Assembly (NCBI GenBank): GCA_034770075.1 | Contig: CM068377.1 | Location: 55,608,275-55,672,274, forward strand | DNA length: 64,000 bases | Reading direction: 5' to 3' | Origin: Aralia elata | Taxonomy: Eukaryota; Streptophyta; Magnoliopsida; Apiales; Araliaceae | Shown here: in pieces, positions 1 through 12,457 of the stretch | Layout of the letters: each line of letters begins with the position of its first letter | Numbering within the stretch: the first letter of the stretch is position 1 | Made by a program: the position numbers and the translations under genes | The notes under the pieces: generated by a model | Told to the model about the DNA's origin: nothing | The model's input: only the letters and a program-made list of their open reading frames with translations | Database searches by the model: none

Positions 1-1056
1 ACAAGCCAAAAAAAATACCCAAATACACAAAAATATATCTAAATACTCCCACTTTTGTACCCAAATTGCTTAATAACTCCACCCAAAATTAAAATGGATA
101 CTCCTATAAATTATTGGGACGCATAAAAAAATAATTATTACGGAATTTGTCCATTTATTCAAAACACCCATATAATACATTTCGGATACGGATAAAATCA
201 CGTATCAGCTCAAATAAAATTTCCGACACTTGGAAAAATTATTCCTTTGCATACACGTCCTAACAAAATTAATAGAAATTGAAAATGACGTTAAAATATT
301 TGGGCATGAATAGTGCCTCGGGAAACGTGACCCGTGAATAGTGATTTTGTGATCTTTCGCGAAATCAATTATTCACTCATACGGTTCAATAACGCATAAA
401 ACTTCATACGTTAACATCATCCAGGTTATAAAATAACCTTAAAACTTGTCACACAAAAATAATATTTAATCCATTCAATAATATTAATAAACCCAAATTA
501 CAAGGGTATTCATGATTCGTGATTACTGCTCTTCACGATTAACTCCCCATAATCATATACATCATCGCACATATATCTCGCCCATAATTCAGGTTAGCGT
601 CTTTACAACAAATAACTCGTTCAATATTATTAACCTTCAACTATTTATTTAATCCAATAAATAGCATCCTACCGATATTTCTCGAAACCACCAAATTAGC
701 TTATACTAAAACTTTCATACTTACTAATCATTGTCTACACATAATCTAGGTTATAATATAACCTTTAAACTTTTAACACATAATATTATTAATAAAATTC
801 TATTTTATTCAATAATATCCATAAACTCGAATTACCAAGCTACCCACGACTCGCGATCGTTACAATAATTAACTATTAACTCATTCATTCTGAATCTATG
901 TATATATTTCACATTTATATATATACATATTAAGCTTACCAAAAATCACATAAATACATATAACACATATATATTCAAACTCGACACGTCTCATAATAAG
1001 AATTATTCTATATTAAATTCTTATTATAATTATTCTTGAAAATTCGGGTTGTCACA
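1..1056 (-). mobile_element. T1: partial LTR of a Ty3/gypsy-type element, cut by the window edge
   Basis: Read on the minus strand, the LTR begins at 1056 with TGTGACAACCCGAATTTTC and runs off the left edge. It is clearly related to 4438-5506 of T2: the same order of words, many substitutions and small indels. The base at 1057 is the first of a stretch that matches the other X LTR at 14041 onward, so 1056/1057 is a true insertion border inside the left LTR of X. The start TGTGACAACC and the AT-rich body resemble chromovirus (Tekay/Del-like) LTRs, but that lineage call is inference. No coding sequence is visible. Confidence 0.7.
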
Positions 1057-1497
1057 GTTGTTACGTCATAGAGTACTGTTCTATGATCTTCTGTTTCTTC
1101 ACTGAGACTGCTAGAGTACCTCTGTTATCTTTGACTCAACTCTACGTTCACTTGATTTGGCTGGTGCTTTCTTACTCCACGACCTTATCTTTGGTTTAAG
1201 TCGTAGAGTCTTGATAGATCGTAGAGTGTGTGTTTGAGCTGCCATATGATCTCTGTTATGGCTTGATGCTTCGGATGCACTCAGAGATCTTTATTTGTCT
1301 GATAGCTCATACTCAGCTTACTTAGAAGTCCTTATGAAGATTGTTATTTTAACTGAGTGCTCAGGCAGAGACTGCTCTACATTGTTACTCGATTATAGTT
1401 TGTTCATGGGAGTCGTAGAGTAACAAACTGTATTGACTCTACAAACTCATGATAGCTCAACAATCTTCTCTTTACTTTTTCTCTGAGATGCCTGGCA
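1057..1497 (-). repeat. X left LTR, segment 1
   Basis: This segment aligns without large gaps to 14041-14477 of the intact X LTR, including the CATAGAG/CTCTATG hairpin word and several CTCTACG boxes. T1 bounds it on the left and T2 on the right. The rest of this LTR, equivalent to 12086-14040, must lie left of the window beyond T1. Confidence 0.85.
1493..1497. repeat. Target-site duplication TGGCA, left copy (T2)
   Basis: TGGCA at 1493-1497 recurs at 5832-5836. The intact X LTR has the uninterrupted site near 14473-14482 with one substitution (CCTGGCGCACTC), so the two copies are a 5-bp duplication made by T2. Confidence 0.8.
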
Positions 1498-4400
1498 TGT
1501 GACGCCCCCAAATCCGGGTTACCTTAACCTCAAGTCTGATGCATCACGATACATCTCATTCTACACCTGTCAACAACTTATTGCGGAATAATAAAAATAT
1601 TAACATTGATATGATATAAATATTGTCGTCCTAAGCCTTGAAACCATAACTAAAACATAATCTTACTACAAGAATGTAATTACAATGATATTACAACAAA
1701 TCCTAATCTAGTACCACGCACGAAAACCTTTAATAATACACTTATGATCAAGGTTGAATAAATACCATAATCATTTACAGAATCTCCTATGTAAACACAT
1801 GGTTCAAATTCTGACTTTATTCGATCCCTGAATATTCACAAAGTTATTCAACAACTATACATTCGTTACAAAAATGTCCTTTATACATCATCATCATCCT
1901 TGTAGTTAACTATAAGAAATAACTAACGTAATCACGTCTTAACTACTATAATAGATAACCCCCATTTTTAACTCAAGGTTTATACAGTCAAATTAACGTA
2001 CATCATATACCGTCATCACAGCTAAGTAATTACAATAAAGAAATATTTAGCAACCTTCCTGTTTCCATGCCTCTCTAATCCTTATCACCACGATATCAAG
2101 ATAATTGCATTGCATCGTAAAATCTGCAAAAGTTTTAATTTTGCAAGAATGAGCACGACGGCTCAAGAAGAACTAACAGTTGTCACATTTCATACTTCAC
2201 GTAACACATAAGTTTGTATTTATCCATGCATCATGATTCTCATACTATACATCTTACTCATGCATTATAAATCTTATGCAATTCATCTATATATATGCAT
2301 TATGTATCTCATAGCATACTTCATGCATCTCACATTGTATATTCACAGTAGTTCAAGTTCCACATAGAACAATATAGTCACATAATAGCACATTATGCAC
2401 ACTTTAATCATGCTCGCATATAATTCACATAATAAGGAAAGATTTAGTAATCAAGTCATGTACATCAATACATTTAAACAAGTCAATAAGTTACTGAAAG
2501 AACTTGCCTTAAGCGTTCCTTGCCAAATTATGATGGCTCGTCCTTCAAATATCCTACACAATTTATTTAACAATAAAATACCAATTAGCCACTAAAAAGG
2601 CTTCATATAATGGTTTATATTATAAACCCACTTCATATCTTATAATGTTCGTTTTGCTTAAATCGAAACACTATTTAAGTTCTTTAACACTTTACACGGC
2701 GTTTCGACATTTACACGTCACACGCCTAATTCGCCTCTTTTGCATGTGCTTAGCATGCTCATACATTGGCTTATAACACACTATCATGTTTCATTATTAT
2801 TAGAAACAAAATATTAAACAATGTTATACATATTTGTTACGGCGTTACGACGTTTGCACGTCCGTATATCACACTTGTCTATTCGAACGCCCAAGTGACA
2901 TGCGATTGCGTACGCTTGGCACGCCCAATCAAATTTGTCTGATACTCAATGGTTAATATTAAGTATCATTATAAATCATAATAAATCATGTTTTAGAACT
3001 TAGAACATCATTTAACATTGTCGGGAGCATTACGCGTGCTTACGCGCATGCCCGACACTTCCGATTGCCCTCAAAAACACATCAGTCATACAAATGGTCA
3101 ATTTGGAAATTGATCCCGACCTCAAATGAAAAAACATAAAGAACGAAAGTTGTAGTTCTACACGTCCTCTTTCCGAATCATCTTGAATCACATCAATCCA
3201 AGTTCGTATGAAAAAGTTATGCTCATTTTACTAAAGGACGTCGGAGCAGTTTTGCACAGTTTCTTTACCAGCGCCTTAGGCGCTCAAAATGGCCTTTGGG
3301 CAGCGCTCTAGGCACTCTCTCATAGTAGTCGAGCCCGTGGCCAGTGCCTTAGGCACTCTTCCTGAGTCTCCAACCCGTTTTGCTTCCCGGAATGCTCTGT
3401 TTTGGTGTTCTAGGCCTATCTTGCTTCCAATCACCATAACTCCCTCAATACACGTTCAAATTGGTCCGTTCCGGACTCTATGGACTCCTAAGACATAGGG
3501 CTACAACATATCAAAAATTCAGAACTATCCATTAACATTAACATGGCCAAATCGTAGGCCAAAGTATCAACTCATGCTATATTTTTGTGTTCTTGGTGTT
3601 CTTCGTGTTCCTCACAAAAATCTTCACCAAATCTTTGTTTTAACTCCTTTTTACTCCGTTCCAACTGGGTTAGCTTTGTAACCCATGGAAGTACAACATC
3701 ATAACAACAAATAAATTAAATAAATAAGAAATCATAGCTACAAAGTCCTCTAAATCGTCCAAACGTCCATGTTCTTCATGTTCTTCATGTTCTTCATCCT
3801 CCTTAAGCATAAGTAAGGATTTCTTGCGTTTTTGTTCCACTTTAATGTTATTAATAGCTTATAAGGTGTTTTGGTAACTTTAAAAATCAAACACAACCAA
3901 CAATAACAACTAATAATTTCCAGAAAATCAAAACCCATCAAGAAAGCTACAAAAGCTTGAAAAACTCAAAAATGGAGAAATGAGCTTAGAGATGGTGGTT
4001 ACCTCTTGATTTTTACTTCTTAAAGGTTATGGAGGTTTACTAGGGCTTCATCTTCTTCCTCTTCTCTCCTCCTTCTTCATTTGAACCCTTATCTTCTTCT
4101 TCTTGTTCTTCTTCTTCGTTTTTCTCTCTCTCTCTTCCTTCTATTTTCTGCAGAACTCTTTCAACCCTCTTCCCTCTACTCTGTCTTCCTTGTCGCAAAT
4201 GAGCTGACCATAGGAGAATGGAAGAGAAGGAGTCGGATGGGTAGTATGGCTTTGGGAGGAGGTGAAGTGGGTTAAGCATTTGAGAGGCATGTTGGCTAAA
4301 TGGAATTATCAAGGCATAGAGCCTAGCAATTGGAACATGTTGTCGGTAATACTCCCTCTATTCCCTTCTCTCATTGGTCCATGAGTTTGGCTGGTTTCCC

Positions 4401-5393
4401 ACATAGCAACAAATAACATTTAATACATCTAATGGTCTCATCCATACCCAAATACTCCTACTTTTGTACCAAATTTGCTCAATAACTCTACCCATAATTA
4501 AAAATAGATAATCCCATAAAATATTGGGGCACGTAAAAATATTTATTATGGGGTTTATCCATTTATTCGGAACACCCATATAATACATTTCAGATACGAA
4601 ATAAATCTCGTTCGGGCTCAAATAAAATTTTTGACACTTGGAAAAATTATTCATGTGCATACACGTATTTATGGAATTTATTAAAATTGAAAAAGACAAA
4701 AATATTATGGCGTGACTAGTGCCTCGGGAAACGTGCCCCGTGAATAGCGATTTTGCGATCTTTCGCAAAACCAATCATTCACTCCTACGATTCAATAACG
4801 CATAAAACTTCATACATTGACATCATCCAGGTTATAAAATAACCTTTAAACACGTCACATAAAAACAATATTTAATCCATTTAATAATATTAATAAACCC
4901 AAATTACAAGGGTATTCACGGTTCGCGATCGCTACTTTTTCCGATTAACTCCCCATAATCATATACATCAACGTGCATATATCCCACCCATATTTTTGGG
5001 TTAGCTCACTTACCACAAATGACTCGTTCAATAATATTATCCCTCAACTATTTATTTAATCCAATAAATAGTACTCTAGCGATATTTCTCGAAATCGCCA
5101 AATTAGCTTATACGAAAACTTTCATACTTACTAATCATCGTCTATACATAACCTAGGTCATAATATAACCTTTAAACGCTTAACACATAATATTATTAAT
5201 AAAAGTCTATTTTATTCAATAATATTCATAAGCTCGGATTATCAAGCTATCCACGACTCGCGATCGTTACAATAATTAACTAGTAACTCATTCATTCTGA
5301 ATCTATGTATATATTTCACATTTACATATATACATATATATTAAGCTTACCAAATAAATCACATAAATATATATATATATATATATATAACAC

Positions 5394-5432
<39 letters not shown>

Positions 5433-5506
5433 ACTCGAATCATAATAAGAATTATTCTATATTAAATTCTTATCATAATTATTCTCGAAAATCTAGGTTG
5501 TCACAT
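1498..5506 (-). mobile_element. T2: about 4-kb Ty3/gypsy-type LTR
   Basis: On the minus strand this runs from TGTGACAACC (5506) to GGGGGCGTCACA (1498), with TG...CA ends, and it is 4009 bp long. It holds a TC-rich stretch (about 4040-4150), a long AT microsatellite (5367-5430), a segment shared with the C LTR (3138-3225) and three GCGC-type palindromes (3270-3356). The short frames inside, such as a Glu/Lys-rich one at 4040-4312, look like translated simple repeats rather than genes. T1 is a diverged relative. The chromovirus assignment rests on the termini and the adjoining purine tract only. Confidence 0.7.
5367..5430. repeat. AT dinucleotide microsatellite in the T2 LTR
   Basis: Two long runs of alternating AT with a short interruption. 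T1 has only short TATATA words at the matching place, so this expansion is specific to T2. Confidence 0.9.
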
Positions 5507-5831
5507 CATTCCCTCCTTATAAGGATTCCGTCCTCGGAATCACAAATATCGAACCTCTGTTACTCGGTTTTCATCTAATTTCTTCCAAAATTTTATCGTT
5601 GAATAATTTTAGCGGATTACTATAACATAGGTTTCATATTACCTATTTAATCCATTTTCCTCAACCAACTCTCGTAGGTTTTATTATATAACCCTTATCA
5701 ACTCAATTATACTCTGAGTATTATCCTTTCTTTAACTATCAATTTCTTTTTCTAAGGATCATTGTATATCACAATCACTATAATAATTTAATATCATGCT
5801 TTACTAACTCATAAACATTCGGAATATTACA
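5507..5831 (-). mobile_element. T2: 325-bp remnant of the internal 3' end
   Basis: Read on the minus strand it ends in a purine tract (AAGGAGGGAATGA) directly before the LTR, preceded by GATTCCGAGGACGGAATCC, a palindromic word often seen upstream of chromovirus 3' LTRs. Its far end is TGTAATATTCC at 5831, immediately beside the TGGCA duplication. So the inserted unit is 3' internal end plus LTR, with no 5' LTR. No coding sequence remains. Confidence 0.65.
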
Positions 5832-6606
5832 TGGCACACTCTACGATTCCGAGTGTGCTCTTTGATCCGTCGAGCCTTACTCTACGTTAGCCTGGCATAC
5901 ATACTTAACTCTACGTCTGCGACTGATGCGACTGGTCAAGCTTCACTCTACGTTTGCCTTGCAAGCTCTGCGATAACATGATCAACTCTACGTCTATTCT
6001 TTGATCATGCCAGAGTTGCTCTACGATGCCGAGATGAAACTCTGTGCATGCCTGGCCCAACTCTACGATGCTGAGAGTGAGCTTTGTGACTAACCAAGCC
6101 TTATTCTACGATAGCCTGGTTCAACTCTACGTTAGTCTGGCAGACTCTACGATGACATGCTGACTGAACTCCAAGCTGTCTGTTTACTCTACGATCCTTC
6201 ACTGGATGCTTTATGTAGTACTCAACGATCAGTCTGGCCTTTGCTTATTACATATATCATTTCAGCTCATAAGATCAACCTAACAAGTTTGATCTTTTTC
6301 TATTCTAAGTCTTTGTACATCAAATTTATTTACGGACTTCACAATACCTAATATTACAAACACGCTTTGATCAGATAGATATTAATTCAGCTTAGATCAA
6401 CCTAACATATTTGATCTTTTCATTCTAAGTCCTTGTATATATATATTTCATTAAGGACTTTACAAGGCTTTAATAATATGAATGTTCTTCTAATCATTTT
6501 GTCATCAATCAAATCACATATAATGAATAATGGTAATCTTATGCAGATCTTTATAACATTCCCCCCTATGATAATGGACTTAACGATCTCATGCAGATTT
6601 CCAACA
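5832..6606 (-). repeat. X left (3') LTR, segment 2 with the U3 start
   Basis: This aligns to 14478-15252. On the minus strand the LTR starts at 6606 with TGTTGGAAATCTGCATGAG, right after the purine tract at 6607-6624. It contains many CTCTACG(A/T) boxes (about 5838-6200). About 48 bp inside the border there is a second, inner purine-tract-plus-TGTT module (6559-6570). The first five bases, TGGCA, are the right copy of the T2 target duplication. Confidence 0.85.
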
Positions 6607-6624
6607 TTCTCCCCCTATTTGAAG
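6607..6624 (-). other. X polypurine tract
   Basis: On the minus strand CTTCAAATAGGGGGAGAA lies directly upstream of the 3' LTR start at 6606, as expected for the plus-strand primer of an LTR element. Confidence 0.75.
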
Positions 6625-6925
6625 GTGACAAAAACACTTATAGCATAACATTCATTTCAAGCAATACATCTAGATGTATGAGTATGAATGTGACTTAAGA
6701 TACAGTAAGTCACTGTATTGCTAGACAAAGAGATAAGAATGAAATGATGCGCATTAATAGTGATCATTCATATAACATACCATGGAACTTCAACGTGTGC
6801 AGTTCACAAATTTAAACATATTAGTTCTACAAGGAGATCCTAGATCTAGATTAGCATATGACAGATAATTCCTCCTTGCTTGTTAGAAATGTACCTCCTT
6901 TTTTGTTGATGCCTTGTGACTGCTT

Positions 6926-8613
6926 TCAACTGCTGCTTTCTCCTAGTTCTTCTTTATCCTCCTCTAGCTTCTGCTCCCCCTCACTTCTTGCAACTCTTTC
7001 TTCATCTTCTTCTAGCTCCCCCTCAGTTGTAGACGTCTTACCTTTGATCTTTAGTTTCAGCTTCTGATTCTTCATGACAGCTTTGCTCCTTTTGCTCCTC
7101 TTTTTATGCTTTATCTTTTTCATCTTTTTCTCCCCCTTTTTGTCATCAATCATTTGAGAGAGATAGTGAACATGAGTAATGAGCTGTTCAACCAAGTAGG
7201 AGGTATTTCTAACTTCCACTGTCACCTCCTGTTGTCCGAGTTCCATTTTCTAAGAGAGGGACTGGTTGAGGTTGTCAACTTTCTCTGAGAGAGGCTGAGT
7301 GGATCTCTCATTTTGCTTTGAAGTTTCACAGCTTATTTCTTTTGTTTCTCAATGGACTTGAGATATATCTGATCTCTTTGATGAAGTTTGATGGACATAT
7401 TCGTGAATGATGCTTGAAGCTTTTTGTAGAAATCACTCTCTTCACTTCCAGGCATGTTCTTTGCTGTATCAGTGACTGAGGAAATGCTTCCAAGCGACTC
7501 TTCTGAGTTTTTCAACAACTCTTGATCAATCAAGGAATCTTCAAGGATTGGTGTAGTTCACTTGGGTTTCTCACTCTTGTAAATATTTTCAAGAGTAGTG
7601 ACTATATCAAAGAAATCTTTATGGGATGAGGAAGGAATATCGGAAGGAATTTCAGTGGAGGTATTTAACTTTTGAGAGAGATTGACATTTGACTGAGACT
7701 GGAAGGTTGCAGTCGTAGAGTTAGGGGGCTCTACTACCCTTGACTCTTCGGTCTTAGTTTTTGATTTGCTTGTATCAAGGTTCTCCAGCATATATTATGG
7801 AATATATATACTCTCAGCATGCCGGTAGACTTTGAAGTGTTGAGAATTCTTGATCAGCATCTTTGGAAAGGATTGAACCCTCGGGAAGTTCTGAGAGATC
7901 AGCTTCAGATTTGAAAATTGTGAGTAACACCAGCTGATGAAGCTCTTATCGCCAAATAAAATTACCTTCAACCAGGGCATCCATGGGTAGAACCATGTTA
8001 GTTGTTCATTATCAGGATCATATAGAACTGTAGTTCGATCCAGTTCAAAGTCTTGAAAATTGTTAAGTAGATCCTCTATGGTCATTGATACCACTTTTAT
8101 TTGTCTGTTGCCATGATCTATCTATCTTGTTGGCAACATCGTTCCTGGTTTGTCACAGGCCTCTAGCACTATCCTTCGACGAATTCTTACGACTGCTGGG
8201 AGTGGATCAGAGTTACTTTTTGACTCATCATTCTTAGAGTTGGAATGCTTTAGTGCTTCATCCTCTTCCATTGCTTCCTTTCCCTTTTCAATGTTAGTCT
8301 CTCTGGCATTCTTTTCTTTTGAATTTGCTTCCTCCATAGTTACATTCTTTGATACTTTTTCTGACTCATTAGTCAACTGTCTTTCATTGCTTATTTCCAT
8401 AACATCATCTCCTGTTGATCTATTAAGATTCTCATTAGCAGACATAGCTATATCCTCACTTGTGGTCACATCCTTTTCAGCAGATTCATTACTTGATGCC
8501 ACATGTTTACTGATCTTTGTAGCTTCATTTTTATCCACCTTACCCTCATCACCAAGATCAATTATCTTCAGTGGAATTCCTTCTTCATTTCTATGACCTG
8601 GGAGTTTCATCAT
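6926..8613 (-). pseudogene. X: decayed acidic/lysine-rich frame, C-terminal part
   Basis: Consecutive minus-strand pieces at 8613-8122, 8094-7795, 7791-7558, 7533-7333 and 7246-6926 follow one another in slightly shifted frames, as if one long frame had taken on stops and indels. They are rich in Ser, Glu, Lys and Asn. The last piece has a hydrophobic-heptad stretch followed by a lysine/arginine cluster and an acidic tail. I see no zinc knuckle, protease or polymerase motif. The set looks like the disordered C-terminal half of an env-position protein. The function is unknown. Confidence 0.4.
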
Positions 8614-8631
8614 TTGCTTTAATCTTGCACT

Positions 8632-9709
8632 CTATCTCTTTTTTGAGGGCTTGACTACAGGTGCCTTGGATGCTTCTTTCTCTTCTCCAGATTCATCTCC
8701 AGAGCTAGAGGGACTCTTCAATGAGGCTGCCTCAACTTTCAACTTCTTTTTGAGTGATTTAGAAGGAATGGGCACAGGGGATAGAGATTCTTCGGACTGT
8801 GATGATTTATTCTTCAATGTACTTGCTTTCCTTTTCCCTTTGTCTGTCTTTGAAGTGCCCTTGCTGCTGCAACCAAATATTCTTAATTTGTTATTTTCCA
8901 TGGGGTTCCTTTTCCAGTTGGCAAACAGTTTAGGGGACATTACTTTGTTGACATTTAGGGTTTCTCCCTCATTATCCCCAATTTTCAGCTTTTTCTTCAG
9001 TATGATACTAAGAACCATCCATAGTATATACCTTTGAGATAGATTTTTCTGATGCCTTCACTTTCCTGACCTCCTTGGCTAACCAATCAAATAGCATAGA
9101 GCCAAAGTTTATCTCCTTCTTCAGAACAATGGCGGTCATGATTCTTAGTTGTAGATCACTTACAGTATCATGGGCGGTATCTTTACATAGGATACATTTA
9201 TCCGTAATCTCAGCTAAGAATTCGAATTTCTCTGGAAATTCCTTTTTCTTCATCCCTTTCAGATGGGGATTCTTCACATGACCCATTAATCTTATGCCTT
9301 CATCAATGTCAATTTCTTTCAGAGATGATAGACCTTGATTTGTGCACCCTAGGCATTTATTGATTTCTACAGCACTTATCTTTATACTGGTTCCTTGAAC
9401 CTTGGTGGACAGAACATCATCTTTGATCATTGCATTCTGGTAGAATTCTTTCACCAATTCAGAGAAGATTTTGGTGTTGGATTCCAAGCATTCTGAGAAT
9501 CCTACTTCTCTTACGATCTTGAGAATATCCTTGAACTTCTCTTTTGATTCCCCAAACTTATCAAAGCCAAGTTGGATACCTGATACGACTTGACAGTTCT
9601 CCATAATTAGGGTTTTGATGAATGAAGGATGTTTAACTATTTTGGAATTTCTGGAAGTTTTGGTGATTTGGGTTTGCTGAAGATTTGATAAAGTTAGGGT
9701 TTTGAGCAA
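8632..9709 (-). pseudogene. X: relic of a plant-transposon (env-position) protein
   Basis: The minus-strand frame 9709-9008 (233 residues) is followed by 9018-8632 (128 residues, overlapping in another frame). Residues around 105-165 of the first part (LVKEFYQNA, then a basic and hydrophobic stretch with VQGTSIKISAVEINK) recall the pattern REFYANA...VRGQEINVGRKNINA in the B frame at 54829-56055. That is the pattern of the plant-transposon domain common in env-position frames. The second part is lysine/serine-rich. The frameshift between the two parts and the later stops suggest a decayed gene. The homology is judged by eye from a short pattern, so it needs a profile search. Confidence 0.4.
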
Positions 9710-12072
9710 TTAGCACGGTTTTGTAAGAGGAGAGATTTTGATAACTGATAGGAAAGAGCAACCATCAGTATTTTGAATTTTGACCTGTTATCAGTTCCCT
9801 CCTTTTGTTAAGGACACGTGTAGGAAACCCATTTGCTGATCATGGCCATGACTATTGTAACTGCCACAACAGTTGCTCATCAGTTACCCTGGCCTGAGAA
9901 CGTGGTCATCTCCTTTCTCTTTGACCATTGACTTTGCCCATTCGTAGAGTGACTTGATGTCTTATCTTTTCACTCTACGTTTATTGAGAGAAGACTTTGG
10001 TCATAACTCTTGCTGCTCAGATGCTGGTTTGCACTTATCCCAATGAGTACAGTCTTTGATGAGAAGGTCTCCGATTAACTTGAAGTGGCTTCCTTCTAGA
10101 ATGAGTACCTTTAGAAGGAACCTTGTTCTCTCTTGACATCTTTGATGATAGTCTCCATACCTTGTATCTGCACTAGTAGATGAGCTGGATTGTTTGCTTG
10201 ATGAAGATTTCCTTTTTGTACCAGCTTCTTTCTCTTCTAGAGAATCCCATGATCAACATCTCCTTTATGGATGCAGCTTTGGTTTCTTCTTTTCAACCTG
10301 AGCATGTGTTGGCTTAGGAACTTCAGATTTCTTTCTATCATCTTGTGCATTACTAGATTTAACCAATTGTTGCTCCCCCTTAGTTGATGTCATTATCTTA
10401 TGACTGAATTCTTTAGTCATTGGATCGTAGAGTATTTTCTTTGACACTGGCCACTTTACGATCCCTTTATCTTGCGCTGCTATCATAGAGTTGATGAGGA
10501 CCGAGTTCTTATATGCTTCTTGAAGAACTGTATTATGCTGAATTGAGCTCTAACTTCTGAGGGAGTCTCACTGAAGAATCACGCATTTGCCATTTGCTAG
10601 AAGTTAGTTGATGAAGATCACACGTCTTGAACTTCTCCTTGAATGTGCTTGAGTAAGGATAGAGTAAGCATGATACCTATAGGTTAAATAAATTTCTAAC
10701 TTGGTACCCAATATTCTTTGGGTCCTGCAGGGTTAGTTCTTTTGAAAGCCCGAGTCCTTTTGACTTTGCATTCTAAACATGTATTGTAGCTTATGACAAT
10801 TAATTATGCTACAAAAGACTGTGTGTGAGAAGACAAACTTGTGTGGAACTGATGTGAATTCTCAAACCTTTTTCTTCAGATAAATCCCTTCTTACTTGTG
10901 TCATGTTCTAAATATTTGAACCTTAGTAGAGTAGTGGTCAGTTCTGTGAGTTGTACTGTTACTCATTAAGCACAATCACCTCTTTGATAATAAGGTTAAT
11001 AGCAGGAGGTGATTTCACTAAGTACAATTCCTATTAAGTTTTCCACAATCAAGGATGAACTCTCAATATAAGGACTGATAAATATAAGTCTTTAGTAGGT
11101 GATTAACCAGCACACAAAAGCAATTGTACATCATTAACTCTTCTAGTAACTAGATAAGATGAGACTCTATTTGTGGGTGAACTTCAGATATCTTTCTCAA
11201 GAGCTTTATTTTTAACTTCAAATGTGAATAGAGAGTAAGGTGATTTTTAGGCCATTATTCTCACTTTTCTCTCTTTCTCCTTTTGAGGTGGAAAATAATG
11301 ATTTCCTGATATTCTACTGAGGTAAATAGAGATGCAGTTTAGTCATGCAATTATGCAATACATTTCAACAATCAATAGTATTTGCATTGGAAGCTACAAA
11401 GTTAAATACCTCACTGGTGTCAATCTCTTGACAGTCAGTGGTGCTGCTTTGTGATGGCACACATCATCGTTGAGTGATGATTTATATTCCTTCAAGTCAC
11501 TTATCGGCACCATCATTTGTTTCTTCATCACGATGCTTTGACTAACACACTTGAGCAGACTCTTGATTTATGATCAACGTAAGTCATGACATCCCATACT
11601 CCTTGATACGCTTGATTGAACCTCAGGGTTCATATTTTGTAAAGTAGGGTCATAACATATGTATTTGAGAAGCTCATGGAATCATCGTTGTAGTGCATTG
11701 ATGATGGAGCATTATTATTGAGATATCTCCTGGATCATCATTTGTAGGACTTCTCAAACTTCTTAGGTGGAGATGCAGATTCCCTTTTTGAATGGAGAAT
11801 TTCTTAGTTCTTGCTGCATCTGCACTTTTTCCACTGAGAGAGTTTGTTTGATCTGCTCATTGACATCAGCAAGCTTGATGATGATGACTTTTCCATTTAA
11901 GCACATGGTACAGTTTGAATAGCTTAAGATAGTTTACCCTGCACATACAATTTTGAACTTGTTAGCTTATATTCATTTTGTCTTAACGACCAATACCGAG
12001 ATTTAGAACTGGTCTAAAATTGTATCATGGATCTACTCAAAGCATGAGCTTTAATATATTCATGAGAACCTA
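9710..12072 (-). other. X internal leader with no recognisable gene
   Basis: This is 2.4 kb between the primer site and the first frame. Only one modest minus-strand frame (10486-10265, 73 residues, Lys/Gln-rich, with KWPVSKKILYDP) is present, and I do not recognise it. The position is where gag and pol would lie in an autonomous copia element, so they are deleted or decayed beyond recognition. Confidence 0.5.
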
Positions 12073-12083
12073 CTCTAATACCA
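12073..12083 (-). other. X primer binding site (tRNA-iMet-like)
   Basis: The minus strand reads TGGTATTAGAG two bases inside the LTR end. The usual plant iMet site is TGGTATCAGAGC, so there is one clear mismatch (C to T). Its position fixes the inner border of the 5' LTR at 12086. Confidence 0.65.
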
Positions 12084-12457
12084 ATTGTTAGTTCCCGGGG
12101 ATACAGATAGAGATCTAGAAAGGGGGTTGAATAGATCCTTTAAAACTTTTTCCTTTTATTACGAAGGTATATCAGTTATGATTAATAGAATCAATTCATG
12201 CACAACGGAATATACTTTAAAAACCCCTTCAAAGATACAAGCATAATCTCAGTTCAATGATTAAATCTTCGATATGGTTGACAGTAGTTATAGTAGTTAT
12301 TGCAGTTATTGTACATAAGGTAAATGACATAAGGTAAATGACATAAGAGACTTTAAGTGGTTCAGAGACTGAATAACTCCTACTCCACTCTTCTACTTCA
12401 ACAAGTAGGAATCCACTAATAGTTTTAGTCACTAAGACAAGGACGCTCCGCCCTCCT

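Noticed and set aside
1..5506. T1 and T2 as the two LTRs of one element
   Set aside because: The sequence between them (1057-1497) is X LTR, shown by its match to 14041-14477, and T2 has its own TGGCA duplication. They are separate insertions.
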